Shown: positions 1-7,942 of the stretch, one piece after another
How the letters are laid out: every line of letters starts with the position of its first letter
Position numbering within the stretch: the first letter of the stretch is position 1
Assembly (NCBI RefSeq): GCF_000340965.1
Contig: NZ_ANAY01000001.1
Location: 186,001 to 250,000 of the forward strand
DNA: 64,000 nt
DNA from: Nocardiopsis kunsanensis DSM 44524
GTDB lineage: Bacteria; Actinomycetota; Actinomycetes; Streptosporangiales; Streptosporangiaceae
Direction: 5' to 3'
The notes under the pieces: generated by a model
What the model was told of the DNA's origin: nothing
Database searches by the model: none
What the model saw: only the letters and a program-made list of their open reading frames with translations
Position numbers and translations under genes: made by a program

Positions 1-618
1 CCCGGCGGAACGCCCGGACCCCTGGCGCACGACGGTCAGCCGCTCGGACACCGGCACCGGCGCCCGATTGGTCTCCGACGACAGCCGGAGGTAGACGGGG
101 CGCTCGCCGGCGATCTCCTGCCGGAGCAGACCCCGCACCTCGTCGGGGTGGCCGGGCACGTGCACGGCCCACCCCGGCAGGCTGTCCACGAGTGCCACGT
201 CGCCGGGCGACTGGTGGGTGCGTCCGGCGAAGGAGGCGTCGTAGGAACCCCCGATACCGACGAGGACCGCGCCCACACCCTGATGGGACAGGGAGATCTT
301 GAGCTGCTCGAAGGGCCGCTCCACCAGGAAGGGCGCGTAGCTGTGCACGATCGGCCGCATCCCGGTGAGCGCGAGTCCGCCTGCGACCCCGACCAGTGCC
401 TGCTCCCGGATCCCCACGTCGATGACCCGCTGGGGATGCCGTGCGGCGGACTCGCGGAACTTGTCCCCGGAGATGACGGCGAGCACGAGCGCGGCCCGGG
501 GGTCCTCGTCGATCGCCTCGCGCGCAGTAGCGGCGAAGGCGTCACGCATCGAGGCCCCGGACGCCGTGTGGATGTCCATGGACTGCGCGGGCACGTGCGT
601 CTGCACGGGTGTGTTCAA
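1..618 (-). CDS. Transketolase, C-terminal subunit (partial, runs off window start)
   Basis: This is the pyrimidine-binding half of a split transketolase, which pairs with the N-terminal subunit encoded just upstream to move two-carbon ketol units between sugars using thiamine diphosphate. About 206 codons are visible; the 3' end, with the rest of the C-terminal domain, lies outside the window. The family segment KFRESAARHPQRVIDVGIRE followed by QALVGVAGGLALTG is clear and includes the conserved glutamate (GIREQ) expected to activate ThDP. I chose the TTG at 618 because GAGGGA lies at a good distance upstream and it follows the partner's stop by 10 nt; an in-frame ATG 13 codons later is possible. 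Regulator, N subunit and C subunit are probably one operon. The pathway role (pentitol or related sugar) is inferred from the divergent dehydrogenase/ABC genes. Confidence 0.88.
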   Translation of the reverse strand, partial: MNTPVQTHVPAQSMDIHTASGASMRDAFAATAREAIDEDPRAALVLAVISGDKFRESAARHPQRVIDVGIREQALVGVAGGLALTGMRPIVHSYAPFLVERPFEQLKISLSHQGVGAVLVGIGGSYDASFAGRTHQSPGDVALVDSLPGWAVHVPGHPDEVRGLLRQEIAGERPVYLRLSSETNRAPVPVSERLTVVRQGSGRSAG

Positions 619-628
619 GGTTCTTCCC

Positions 629-1345
629 TCAGCTCTGCGACGGAGTGGTGACGACGACGGCGAGCGGCCGCCCGGGGTGCGGTTCGGTGAGGGCGCGGTG
701 GACGGCGTCGTGGTGGCGCCCGCGTGCGCTGCGCACCTCCCAGCCCTCGACCTCGAAGCGGGTTCCCACACCCCCGGGCCAGGGCGGTGTGGCCGAACGG
801 TTGTCGACGACGACGGCGGTGAGGTTGTCGGCCCCCAGACGCGCTGCGGCGGCGATGGCCTCGTGGTTGCTTCCTTCCTGGAGCTCACCGTCGCCGACGA
901 GCACGACGACGCGGGGCCGGGTCCCGTCGTCGCGCCGGATCCCCTGGGCACGCAGTCCGAGGGCACTGCCGAGGGCGAGGGGCAGCCCGTGCCCGAGCGA
1001 TCCGCTGCTGATCTCGACGCCGAGGGCGAGGGTGCGGTCGGGGTGGAACCCGAGTGGTGAGTCGTAGGCCCCCCATCCGCGCAGGGTGGACACGTCGAGG
1101 AACCCCTTGGCGGCGAGCACGGCGTAGTAGGCGGCCGGTCCGTGTCCCTTGGAGAGCAGGAACCGGTCGCGGTCGGGTGCGTCCGCGGTCTCGGGGCTCA
1201 CCCGCAGGATGCGGTCGTAGAGCGTCCAGATGACGTCGAGCGTGGAGTGGGCGGCCTCGAAGTGTTTCTCGTCGCCCTCCATGAGGCCGACGAGCGAGGG
1301 CAGATCGGCGTAACGGCTGAATGCGGCTGCGGTGGTCATGTCCAC
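629..1345 (-). CDS. Transketolase, N-terminal (ThDP-binding) subunit
   Basis: This 238-aa protein is the diphosphate-binding half of a two-subunit transketolase. The sequence shows LLSKGHGPAAYYAVLA, the SSGSLGHGLPLALGSALG segment, and the ThDP/Mg motif GDGELQEGSNHEA. Its length fits split transketolases rather than the ~650-aa single-chain enzyme. The start is GTG (1345), two codons before an ATG at 1339; GAGGG lies about 10 nt upstream of the GTG. It ends 10 nt before the C-subunit start, and the SorC regulator ends 41 nt upstream, so co-transcription is likely. Split transketolases in sugar-alcohol loci usually act on a ketose phosphate made downstream of a polyol dehydrogenase; the actual substrate cannot be told from sequence. 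Confidence 0.9.
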   Translation of the reverse strand: MDMTTAAAFSRYADLPSLVGLMEGDEKHFEAAHSTLDVIWTLYDRILRVSPETADAPDRDRFLLSKGHGPAAYYAVLAAKGFLDVSTLRGWGAYDSPLGFHPDRTLALGVEISSGSLGHGLPLALGSALGLRAQGIRRDDGTRPRVVVLVGDGELQEGSNHEAIAAAARLGADNLTAVVVDNRSATPPWPGGVGTRFEVEGWEVRSARGRHHDAVHRALTEPHPGRPLAVVVTTPSQS

Positions 1346-1365
1346 CAGTGTTCGCCCTCAAGTTT

Positions 1366-1379
1366 GGTTGAGGTCAACC
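1366..1379. promoter_or_regulatory. Perfect 6-bp inverted repeat between regulator and transketolase genes
   Basis: GGTTGA-GG-TCAACC lies in the 41-nt gap between the SorC gene and the transketolase N-subunit gene. It could be a secondary operator or a weak mRNA hairpin. It differs from the GCTCATATGAGC motif found upstream of the regulator, so I do not assign it to SorC. Confidence 0.3.
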
Positions 1380-1386
1380 TCCGGGT

Positions 1387-2466
1387 TCAGCTGTCCTCGG
1401 ACCCGGCCTCCGCACGGCCCGTGTCCGCGTCCCCCGTGTCCGCGTCCCCCGTGTCCTCCTCGGCCAGCAGTACCCGTGCGGCTTCGCTATCGGTCACCAG
1501 TGTGGAGACCAGCCCGCTGCGCAGCGCCGCACTCACCGCCCGCGCCTTGGCCCGGTCCCCGGCCCCGGCCACCGCCACGACCTCGGGCACCCGCCGCAGC
1601 TGCTCGGCGCGCACACTGATGATGCGCTCGGCCAGGTCGCTGTGGATCTGGTTGCCGGCGCCGTCGAACAGCTGCGCCGACATCTCCGCGCGCACGCCCA
1701 GCCCCGTGTACCGTTCCCGCGCCTCGGGGTCCAGCGCCTGGTACACGGTGGAGTTCCGTTCGTCCCAGCCGCCGATGGCCACCACCGCGGTCGTGAGCCG
1801 GTCGTAGTGCGCGAAGGCGCTCGCGATCCCGGGGTCGGAACGCAGGGTGGCGGCAGTGGCCGCGTCCGGCAGGATCAACGGTGCATAGATCGGGTAGGCG
1901 GGCCCACCGCTCAGCGCCGCGGCCCGGCGCACGGTCTCCACGGACCCGCCTGCTCCGGCGTGTTCGGAGAGCACCCCGTTGAGCTGCACGACCGTGCACT
2001 CGGGCAGGTCGACCAGGTCCGAACCCATGACTTGCAACGCCCGGCTCCAGGCCAGACCGAGCACTTCCCCCGACCGCACGATCTCGGCCAGCAGGCGGGC
2101 CGCGGCCGAGCCGAGCGCCCGCCGGGTCTCCTCGGGGTCGGAGACGCCGTCCGCACCCGCGGGGGTGTCCACGACGACGGCGCGGCGCAGGCCGTAGGCG
2201 GTTCTCAGCTCTTCCGACAGCTGCCCGTCGAGGCGGGCCGGCAGCCGGATGTCGATGTGCACGATGCCGCGTTCCCGGGCGGTATCGAGGTCGCGTGCGA
2301 TCTTGAACCGGCTGATCCCGAACTCCTCGGCGATCTCGACCTTGGAACGCCCGTCCAGGTAGAAGCGCCGCGCGACGGCGGCCAGCCGCAGCATCTCCGC
2401 GGGCCCCAGGGGTGCGGCCTCGGGCCCCTGGGTACCGGTCTGCACTCCATGCCCCCGATTGCTCAT
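1387..2466 (-). CDS. SorC/DeoR-family sugar-responsive transcription regulator
   Basis: This 359-aa protein has an N-terminal helix-turn-helix (about residues 24-60: MLRLAAVARRFYLDGRSKVE, then IAEEFGISRFKIARDLDTAR) followed by a SorC-type sugar-phosphate-binding domain (about 75-345, with GSAAARLLAEIVRSGEVLGL and VVAIGGWDERNSTVY). Family members sense a phosphorylated sugar and control the adjacent catabolic genes. I place the start at the ATG at 2466; an open frame extends 28 codons further but enters the intergenic region. The C-terminus carries a GDADT tandem repeat absent from typical homologues. It is first in a probable operon with the transketolase halves and is divergent from the dehydrogenase/ABC operon. 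Two copies of a GCTCATATGAGC-like palindrome flank the promoter region, one overlapping this start codon, which suggests autoregulation. Confidence 0.85.
   Translation of the reverse strand: MSNRGHGVQTGTQGPEAAPLGPAEMLRLAAVARRFYLDGRSKVEIAEEFGISRFKIARDLDTARERGIVHIDIRLPARLDGQLSEELRTAYGLRRAVVVDTPAGADGVSDPEETRRALGSAAARLLAEIVRSGEVLGLAWSRALQVMGSDLVDLPECTVVQLNGVLSEHAGAGGSVETVRRAAALSGGPAYPIYAPLILPDAATAATLRSDPGIASAFAHYDRLTTAVVAIGGWDERNSTVYQALDPEARERYTGLGVRAEMSAQLFDGAGNQIHSDLAERIISVRAEQLRRVPEVVAVAGAGDRAKARAVSAALRSGLVSTLVTDSEAARVLLAEEDTGDADTGDADTGRAEAGSEDS
1421..1456. repeat. 15-bp tandem repeat inside the SorC gene C-terminus
   Basis: GTGTCCGCGTCCCCC occurs twice in direct tandem with a partial third copy. 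In the coding strand it encodes a repeated GDADT, making a low-complexity acidic tail that may vary in copy number between strains. Confidence 0.8.
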
Positions 2467-2472
2467 ATGTGC
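2461..2472. promoter_or_regulatory. Candidate SorC operator O1 (GCTCATATGTGC)
   Basis: This 12-bp near-palindrome differs by one base from the perfect palindrome at 2556-2567. It overlaps the regulator's ATG (2466-2464), a position from which a bound repressor could block its own gene. The two centres are 95 bp apart, about nine helical turns. Confidence 0.5.
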
Positions 2473-2500
2473 GGAAGTGTACTCGGCTGAGCTACACCCA

Positions 2501-2530
2501 TTGACACCAGGTTCCACTCGGGCTTTCAAT
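2501..2530 (+). promoter_or_regulatory. Candidate promoter of the dehydrogenase/ABC operon
   Basis: TTGACA at 2501-2506 matches the -35 consensus. The best -10 at 17-18 nt spacing is the weak TTCAAT at 2525-2530. The operator-like palindrome at 2556-2567 would then lie about 20 nt downstream of transcription start, a common place for repression. Confidence 0.4.
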
Positions 2531-2555
2531 GATCCAAACAAATGTGACAAAGGTC

Positions 2556-2567
2556 GCTCATATGAGC
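2556..2567. promoter_or_regulatory. Candidate SorC operator O2 (perfect palindrome GCTCATATGAGC)
   Basis: A perfect 12-bp palindrome lies 28 nt before the dehydrogenase start. A one-mismatch copy lies at the regulator's start codon, so the pair brackets the divergent promoter region. Assignment to the neighbouring SorC protein is inference from position and duplication. Confidence 0.55.
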
Positions 2568-2595
2568 ACTATGACAGTCCGGGAGTACCCCAGCC

Positions 2596-3603
2596 ATGCG
2601 TGCCGCCATCATCAGTGAGCCGGGTTCCCTCACCGTGGGGGACCGGCCCGCGCCCGCCCCAGAACCCGACGGAGTGGTCGTCCGGGTCGGTGCCTGCGGA
2701 ATCTGCGGAACCGACCTGCACATCGCCGACGGCGAGTTCCCGCCCAGCCCGTACCCGCTGGTCCCTGGGCACGAGTTCGCCGGCACCGTCACCGCCGTGG
2801 GCGACCGTGCCCCCGGCGGTCTGCGACCGGGCGACCGCGTGGCCGTGGACCCCTCGCTCTTCTGCGGCCACTGCGAGTACTGCCGGGCCGGCCGCGGCAA
2901 CCTGTGCGCGAACTGGGGCGCGATCGGCGACACCGTCGACGGCGCCTTCGCCGAGTACGTGGCCGTGCCCGCGGCCAACTGCTACCGGCTCCCCGACTCC
3001 GTGAGCATGCGCGAGGGCGCCTTGGTCGAACCGCTCTCCTGCGCCGTGCACGGTATGCGCCGCATCGGTGTGGAGACCGGTGAGGAGTTCCTCGTCGTCG
3101 GCGCGGGAACCATGGGTCTGCTCCTGCAACAGCTCCTGCAGAACTCCGGCGCGCGTGTGACGGTCGTGGACCGCAACACCGAACGCCTGCGCCTGGCCGC
3201 CGACCTGGGCGCAGCCGCCACGGCCGCCGACACCGCCGGCATCGCGACGGGCACCTTCGACGCCGCCGTCGACGTCACCGGCGCTGTCCCGGCGATCGAG
3301 GCCGCCGTCGACGCGCTCGGCAAGGGCGGGCGGCTGCTCGTCTTCGGGGTCGCCGACGAGGACGCCCGGGTCTCGCTGTCGCCGTTCCGCATCTACAACG
3401 AGGAGATCACCGTCGTGGGGTCCATGGCGGTACTGAACAGCTTCGGCGCTGCCGTCGACCTCATCGCCTCCGGGAGCATCGAGACGGCCCCGCTGCTCAC
3501 CCACGCGCTGCCGTTGGAGGAGTTCCCCGAGGCCCTGGCGATGATGCGCGCCGGGACCGGCGTCAAGGTCCAGGTCGTTCCCGACGCCGACACGGCCGCC
3601 TGA
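2596..3603 (+). CDS. Zinc-dependent polyol (sorbitol/arabinitol-like) dehydrogenase
   Basis: This 335-aa medium-chain dehydrogenase should oxidise a sugar alcohol to a ketose with NAD(P). Catalytic zinc ligands are visible as C37 (GICGTD), H59 and E60 (PGHE). The structural zinc lobe CGHCEYCRAGRGNLC keeps all four cysteines. The Rossmann region starts near residue 166 (EFLVVGAGTMGLLLQQLLQN), and VTVVDRN carries the acidic residue that usually favours NAD. It is the first gene of an operon with a binding protein and two permeases, divergent from a SorC regulator and split transketolase. The natural substrate (arabitol, sorbitol, mannitol, xylitol or other) cannot be decided. A TDH/BDH-like specificity is the main alternative. 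Confidence 0.88.
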   Translation: MRAAIISEPGSLTVGDRPAPAPEPDGVVVRVGACGICGTDLHIADGEFPPSPYPLVPGHEFAGTVTAVGDRAPGGLRPGDRVAVDPSLFCGHCEYCRAGRGNLCANWGAIGDTVDGAFAEYVAVPAANCYRLPDSVSMREGALVEPLSCAVHGMRRIGVETGEEFLVVGAGTMGLLLQQLLQNSGARVTVVDRNTERLRLAADLGAAATAADTAGIATGTFDAAVDVTGAVPAIEAAVDALGKGGRLLVFGVADEDARVSLSPFRIYNEEITVVGSMAVLNSFGAAVDLIASGSIETAPLLTHALPLEEFPEALAMMRAGTGVKVQVVPDADTAA

Positions 3604-3620
3604 ACCCGGGAGGAACCGGA

Positions 3621-4979
3621 ATGCGCAGTACACCAGGCACACCGGTGTTGGCCACGGCCGCAGCGGGGCTCCTGTTGACCGGGTGCGCAGGTGCGGGCGC
3701 GACCGCGTCGAGCGAGGACACCGTACGGCTGACCGTGGCGATCGTGTCCAACCCCCAGATGCAGGACGCGATCTCCCTGCAGTCGGAGTTCCGCGAACAG
3801 CACCCCGGTATCGAGGTCGACTTCGTGTCCCTGCCCGAGAACGAGGCCCGCGCCAAGATCACCACGTCGGTGGCCACGGGCGGAGGCGAGTTCGATGCGG
3901 TCATGATCAGCAACTACGAGACCCGGCAGTGGGCCGAGTACGGCTGGTTGGAGAACCTGCAACCCCACATCGACGACGCCGAGGGTTACGACCCCGAGGA
4001 CTTCATCCCCTCGATCCGCGACGACCTCTCCCACGAGGGCGACATGTACTCGGTGCCCTTCTACGGGGAGTCCTCGTTCGTGGCCTACCGCGAGGACCTC
4101 TTCGCAGAGGCCGGGGCCGAGATGCCCGAGGACCCCACGTGGGAGGAGATCGCAGACCTCGCGGCCGAGATGGACGGTGTCGAACCCGGGGTGTCGGGCA
4201 TCTGCATGCGCGGCCTCGCCGGGTGGGGCGAGGTACTCAGCCCGTTCAACAGCATCCTCAACACCTTCGGCGGCCGCTGGTACGACCAGAACTGGAACGC
4301 CGAACTCGACTCGCCCGAGTTCCGCGAGACCGCTGGGTTCTACGTCGACCTGGTGCGGGAGCACGGCCAGCCCGGCGCCGCCAACAGCGGGTTCGGCGAT
4401 TGCCTCAACCAGTACGCGCAGGGCCGCTCCGCGATGTTCTACGACTCCACGTCCATGGTCAGCACCATCGAGGACGAGAACGCCGGTACGGTCGCCGGAC
4501 TCAACGGCTACGCACCCGCGCCCGTGGCCGAGACCGACTACGGCGGCTGGCTGTACACCTGGTCGCTCGGGATCCCCTCCACCTCCGAGCACAAGGAGGA
4601 GGCCTGGGCGTTCCTGGAGTGGATGACCGACAAGGACTACGTACGGACGGTCGCCGAGGAGTACGGCTGGCAGCGCGTCCCGCCCGGCAACCGCCTCTCC
4701 ACCTTCGAGGAGCCCGCCTACCAGGAGGTCGCCGGCGCCTATGCGGAACCGATGCTGTCCGGCATCGAGGACGCCGATCCGGCCGACCCCGGGACCCGTC
4801 CCGTCCCCTACGAGGGCATCGGGTTCCTGGCCATCCCCGAGTTCCAGGACCTGGGTACCCGGGTGAGCCAACAGCTCAGCGCGGCCGTGGCCGGGCGCGT
4901 CACCGTCGAGGAAGCGCTGGAGCAGGGCCAGGAGTACGCCGAGACCGTCGGCGAGACCTACAGGGAGGAGGAGCGATGA
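3621..4979 (+). CDS. ABC transporter sugar(-alcohol)-binding lipoprotein
   Basis: This 452-aa family-1 extracellular solute-binding protein has a lipoprotein signal peptide with lipobox LLTGC (C22), so it is anchored outside the membrane. The segments AIVSNPQMQDAISLQSEFRE, VATGGGEFDAVMISNYETR and VPFYGESSFVAYREDLF resemble the SmoE/MtlE sorbitol-mannitol binding proteins. A GGAGG-like site (GGGAGGAACC) precedes the ATG. It starts 17 nt after the dehydrogenase and overlaps the first permease by ATGA. It would deliver the polyol to the two permeases downstream. The exact ligand is not decidable from sequence. Confidence 0.88.
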   Translation: MRSTPGTPVLATAAAGLLLTGCAGAGATASSEDTVRLTVAIVSNPQMQDAISLQSEFREQHPGIEVDFVSLPENEARAKITTSVATGGGEFDAVMISNYETRQWAEYGWLENLQPHIDDAEGYDPEDFIPSIRDDLSHEGDMYSVPFYGESSFVAYREDLFAEAGAEMPEDPTWEEIADLAAEMDGVEPGVSGICMRGLAGWGEVLSPFNSILNTFGGRWYDQNWNAELDSPEFRETAGFYVDLVREHGQPGAANSGFGDCLNQYAQGRSAMFYDSTSMVSTIEDENAGTVAGLNGYAPAPVAETDYGGWLYTWSLGIPSTSEHKEEAWAFLEWMTDKDYVRTVAEEYGWQRVPPGNRLSTFEEPAYQEVAGAYAEPMLSGIEDADPADPGTRPVPYEGIGFLAIPEFQDLGTRVSQQLSAAVAGRVTVEEALEQGQEYAETVGETYREEER

Positions 4980-5938
4980 GCGCCCCGACCGCCCCCGAGC
5001 GCGAGGAGGCCGCGGCACGCCCGCCCCGGGGCCGTCGGCGCCCGTCCCCCTCGGCCCGCCGCCAGGGGTGGGTGCGGCGCGCGCCGCTGTTGCCCGCCCT
5101 GGTGTTCACGCTGGTCGTGACCCAGCTGCCGTTCCTGGCCACGATCGTCTACTCGCTGCGGTCGTGGAACCTGCTGCGTCCCGATTCCCAGGCGTGGGTG
5201 GGCCTGGCCAACTACACGGCCGTGTTCACCGATCGCCAGTTCCTGGGCGCGGCCGCCAACACGGTCCTCATCACCGCCTCGTGCGTGATCGTGGCGATGC
5301 TGCTGGGCATCGGGCTGGCACTCCTGTTGGACCGCAGGTTCTGGGGCCGGGGCGTGGTGCGCACGCTCGTCATCACCCCGTTCCTGATCCTGCCGGTGGC
5401 CACGGCTCTGCTGTGGAAACACATCATGCTGGAGCCGGTCTTCGGGCTGGTCAACTTCGTGCTGACACCGTTCGGGTTCGCCGATTTCGACTGGGTCTCG
5501 CAGGCGCCGGTGCTGTCGGTGGTCATCGCCCTGGTGTGGCAGTGGACACCGTTCATGGCGCTGCTGGTGCTCGCAGGGTTGCAGAGCCAGGACGCGGACG
5601 TGCTGGAGGCCGGGCAGGTCGACGGCGCCTCGAAGTGGCAGATGTTCGCGTGGATCACCCTGCCGCACCTGCGCCGCTACATCGAGCTGGGTGTGCTGCT
5701 GGGGTCGATCTACGTGGTCAACACCTTCGACACGATCTACATGATGACGCAGGGCGGTCCGGGCACCGCCAGCTCCAACCTGCCCTTCTACATCTACCAG
5801 CGAACCTTCCTGGGGTTCGACATCGGACAGTCCGCGGCCATGGGCGTCGTGGTGGTGGTCGGCACCATCCTCGTGGCGCTGCTGGCCCTGCGGCTGATCT
5901 TCCGCACGTTCATGGACGCACAGGAGGCCCGATCGTGA
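4976..5938 (+). CDS. Sugar ABC transporter permease (SmoF/MalF-like)
   Basis: This 320-aa inner-membrane permease has an Arg/Pro-rich N-terminal tail, six or so hydrophobic segments (first at about residues 36-58), and the EAA loop EAGQVDGASKWQMFAWITLP that docks on an ATPase. I chose the ATG at 4976 because it overlaps the binding-protein stop (ATGA) and follows GGAGGAG; the frame is open far upstream but that part is antisense-like Arg-rich sequence. It forms a heterodimer with the next permease. Confidence 0.9.
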   Translation: MSAPTAPEREEAAARPPRGRRRPSPSARRQGWVRRAPLLPALVFTLVVTQLPFLATIVYSLRSWNLLRPDSQAWVGLANYTAVFTDRQFLGAAANTVLITASCVIVAMLLGIGLALLLDRRFWGRGVVRTLVITPFLILPVATALLWKHIMLEPVFGLVNFVLTPFGFADFDWVSQAPVLSVVIALVWQWTPFMALLVLAGLQSQDADVLEAGQVDGASKWQMFAWITLPHLRRYIELGVLLGSIYVVNTFDTIYMMTQGGPGTASSNLPFYIYQRTFLGFDIGQSAAMGVVVVVGTILVALLALRLIFRTFMDAQEARS

Positions 5939-6828
5939 CCGCCCCAGCCGCCGAACGACCCGCGCGGTCCGGTGACGGGTCCGCCGCACCGGAACCGCGC
6001 CGCCGGTTCCCGAACGCCGCGAACGTGCGCGGTGGCGCCCTGACCGTGTTCACCTGGGCCGTGGGCCTGCTCTTCGTGTCCCCGGCGCTGTGGCTGGTCC
6101 TGACGGCCTTCAAGGAGGAGAACCAGGCCGCCACCGACCCGCCCACGCTGTTCTTCACCCCGACCCTGGACCGGTTCTCGGCCGTGCTGGGGTCGGACTT
6201 CGCGCCCTATCTCGGCAACTCGCTGATCGCGACGCTGGCCTCGACGCTGCTGGTGCTGGCCCTGGGGGTCCCGGCCGCCTACGCGCTGTCGGTGGCCCCG
6301 GTCGAGCGCACCAAGGACGTGCTGTTCTTCTTCATCTCCACGAAGATGCTGCCGGTGGTGGCGGTCGTGGTGCCGATCTACGTCGCGGCCGCGCACCTGT
6401 CGGTCCTGGACAACGTGTGGACCCTGGTGGTGCTCTACACGGCGATGAACCTGCCCATCGCGGTGTGGATGCTGCGGTCGTTCTTCCTGGAGGTGCCGAC
6501 CGCGATCGTGGAGGCCGCCCGGGTCGAGGGCGCGGGCCTGCCGAGGATCCTGTGGTCGGTGATGCTGCCGATCATGGTCCCGGGTATCGCCGCCACGGCG
6601 CTGATCTGCATGATCTTCGCCTGGAACGAATTCTTCTTCGCGGTGAACCTGACCGCGGCCCAGGCGGCGACGGTGCCGGTGTTCCTGACCGGTTTCGTCA
6701 CCAGCGAGGGCTTGTTCGTGGCCCAGCTCTCGGCCGCGGTGGTGATGGCCTCGCTGCCGATCGTGATCGTGGGTTGGAGCGCCCAGCGCCAGCTCGTGCG
6801 CGGCCTCTCGATGGGTGCGGTGAAGTGA
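5935..6828 (+). CDS. Sugar ABC transporter permease (SmoG/MalG-like)
   Basis: This 297-aa permease is the partner of the preceding one. It has six predicted membrane spans and the EAA motif EAARVEGAGLPRILWSVMLP. The GTG start overlaps the upstream stop (GTGA). It is the last gene of the operon and no ATP-binding subunit follows. In actinomycetes such CUT1 importers often borrow a shared MsiK-type ATPase encoded elsewhere, which is the likely arrangement here (inference). Confidence 0.9.
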   Translation: MTAPAAERPARSGDGSAAPEPRRRFPNAANVRGGALTVFTWAVGLLFVSPALWLVLTAFKEENQAATDPPTLFFTPTLDRFSAVLGSDFAPYLGNSLIATLASTLLVLALGVPAAYALSVAPVERTKDVLFFFISTKMLPVVAVVVPIYVAAAHLSVLDNVWTLVVLYTAMNLPIAVWMLRSFFLEVPTAIVEAARVEGAGLPRILWSVMLPIMVPGIAATALICMIFAWNEFFFAVNLTAAQAATVPVFLTGFVTSEGLFVAQLSAAVVMASLPIVIVGWSAQRQLVRGLSMGAVK

Positions 6829-6833
6829 TCGGC

Positions 6834-6877
6834 GGGCCGGGCTCCGACTGCCTCCCGCAGGTCTCGCCGCCCGGCCC
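6834..6877. terminator. Hairpin between convergent permease and ispE genes
   Basis: GGGCCGGGC (6834-6842) pairs perfectly with GCCCGGCCC (6869-6877) across a 26-nt loop, in the 64-nt space between two gene ends. It probably terminates both genes. There is no T-tract, as is usual in high-GC actinomycetes. Confidence 0.5.
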
Positions 6878-6892
6878 GGAGCATGAACTCCC

Positions 6893-7843
6893 TCACACCA
6901 GGACGGCCCCGGGGACATCGCCCTCGGCCGTGACGACCGACTCGCACAGGCCGCTGCCCTCCAAGGACGCCACGACCTCGCGGCGGCGCGCCTCGACGGT
7001 CCCGGGGTCCTCGTCGCCGCCTCCCACCAGGAAGGCACACGTGGGACCCGAGCCCGAGACCAGCGCACCGACGGCACCGGCAGCGCGCCCGGTGTCCAGG
7101 GTGCGTTCCAGTTCCGGCAGCAGCGAGAGCGCGGCGGGTTGCAGGTCGTTGTCGAGGGCCCGGCCCAGGGCAGCGGTGTCGGCCTCGGCCAGGGCCCTGC
7201 GCAGGGCGGGGCTCTCACGGGGCTCGGGCGCGTCCGGGAACAGCCGGTCGTACTCGCCGAAGACGGCGGGGGTGGAGAGGCCGTGCGGGGACAGCGCGAA
7301 GACCCACTGGAACCGGCCGGGGCTGTCCATGGGGGTGAGGATCTCGCCGCGTCCGGTACCGACCGCCGTGCCTCCCACGAGTCCGAAGGCGACGTCACTA
7401 CCCAGGCGGGCCGCGAGCCCGGCCAGGTCCTCCTGGGACATGCCGCTGTCCCAGAGCCGGTCGCAGGCCACCAGGGCGGCCGCGGCATCGGCACTGCCGC
7501 CCGCCATACCGCCCGCGACGGGGATCTGCTTGATCAGTTTCAGATCGACTGGCGTACTCTTCCCCGTGGTCTCGGCGAGGAGAACGGCCGCCCGGGCAGC
7601 AAGATTCGACGAGTCGAGGGGAACCCGTGCAAGGTGGGTCCCCGTCCCACCATCGGCTGTGAGTTCTGTGAGGGGCCGTGAACGACGCGCCGACGCGTCC
7701 TGGGCGGTAACCTCGTCGAACAGCGAGACGGCGTGGAACACGTTGACGAGGTCGTGGAACCCGTCCTCACGTCCGGGCCCCACCGCCAACTGGAGGTTCA
7801 CCTTCGCGGGAACCCGCACGGTTACGGTGGTATTAACGGTCAC
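6893..7843 (-). CDS. ispE: 4-diphosphocytidyl-2-C-methyl-D-erythritol kinase (IspE)
   Basis: This 316-aa GHMP-family kinase phosphorylates CDP-methylerythritol in the MEP isoprenoid pathway. The start region TVTVRVPAKVNLQL matches the family N-terminus, and the glycine-rich ATP loop PVAGGMAGGSADAAAAL (about residues 98-114) and the C-terminal VSGSGPTCAFL motif are present. I chose the GTG at 7843 with GGGGA just upstream; the frame is open further but passes through a strong hairpin region. In many actinomycetes ispE follows rsmA, but here it stands alone, convergent with the sugar permease gene. Confidence 0.93.
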   Translation of the reverse strand: MTVNTTVTVRVPAKVNLQLAVGPGREDGFHDLVNVFHAVSLFDEVTAQDASARRSRPLTELTADGGTGTHLARVPLDSSNLAARAAVLLAETTGKSTPVDLKLIKQIPVAGGMAGGSADAAAALVACDRLWDSGMSQEDLAGLAARLGSDVAFGLVGGTAVGTGRGEILTPMDSPGRFQWVFALSPHGLSTPAVFGEYDRLFPDAPEPRESPALRRALAEADTAALGRALDNDLQPAALSLLPELERTLDTGRAAGAVGALVSGSGPTCAFLVGGGDEDPGTVEARRREVVASLEGSGLCESVVTAEGDVPGAVLV

Positions 7844-7876
7844 GAGTCCCCAATCGTAAAGGAACCCCCACCTTGC

Positions 7877-7914
7877 GTGAACACGAGCCCCCGAAGGGGC
7901 ACCCCCGTGTTCAC
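7877..7914. promoter_or_regulatory. Two-stage hairpin in the ispE leader region
   Basis: GTGAACACG (7877-7885) pairs with CGTGTTCAC (7906-7914), and inside it GCCCC-cgaa-GGGGC forms a tetraloop stem. It lies 34 nt upstream of the ispE start in the direction of ispE transcription. It could be a leader structure or attenuator of ispE. Confidence 0.4.
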
Positions 7915-7923
7915 CGCCTCCCA

Positions 7924-7942
7924 GCGGCGGTGACACCGCCGC
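7924..7942. promoter_or_regulatory. Perfect 9-bp palindrome with one central base
   Basis: GCGGCGGTG-A-CACCGCCGC sits in the divergent region between ispE and the Ser/Thr kinase gene. With a single central base it suits a dimeric DNA-binding protein better than a hairpin; no regulator can be assigned. Confidence 0.35.

Noticed and set aside
3683..4975. Upstream extension of the first sugar-permease gene through the binding-protein gene
   Set aside because: The frame is Arg-rich and overlaps a clear lipoprotein gene. The ATG at 4976 with ATGA overlap is the better start.
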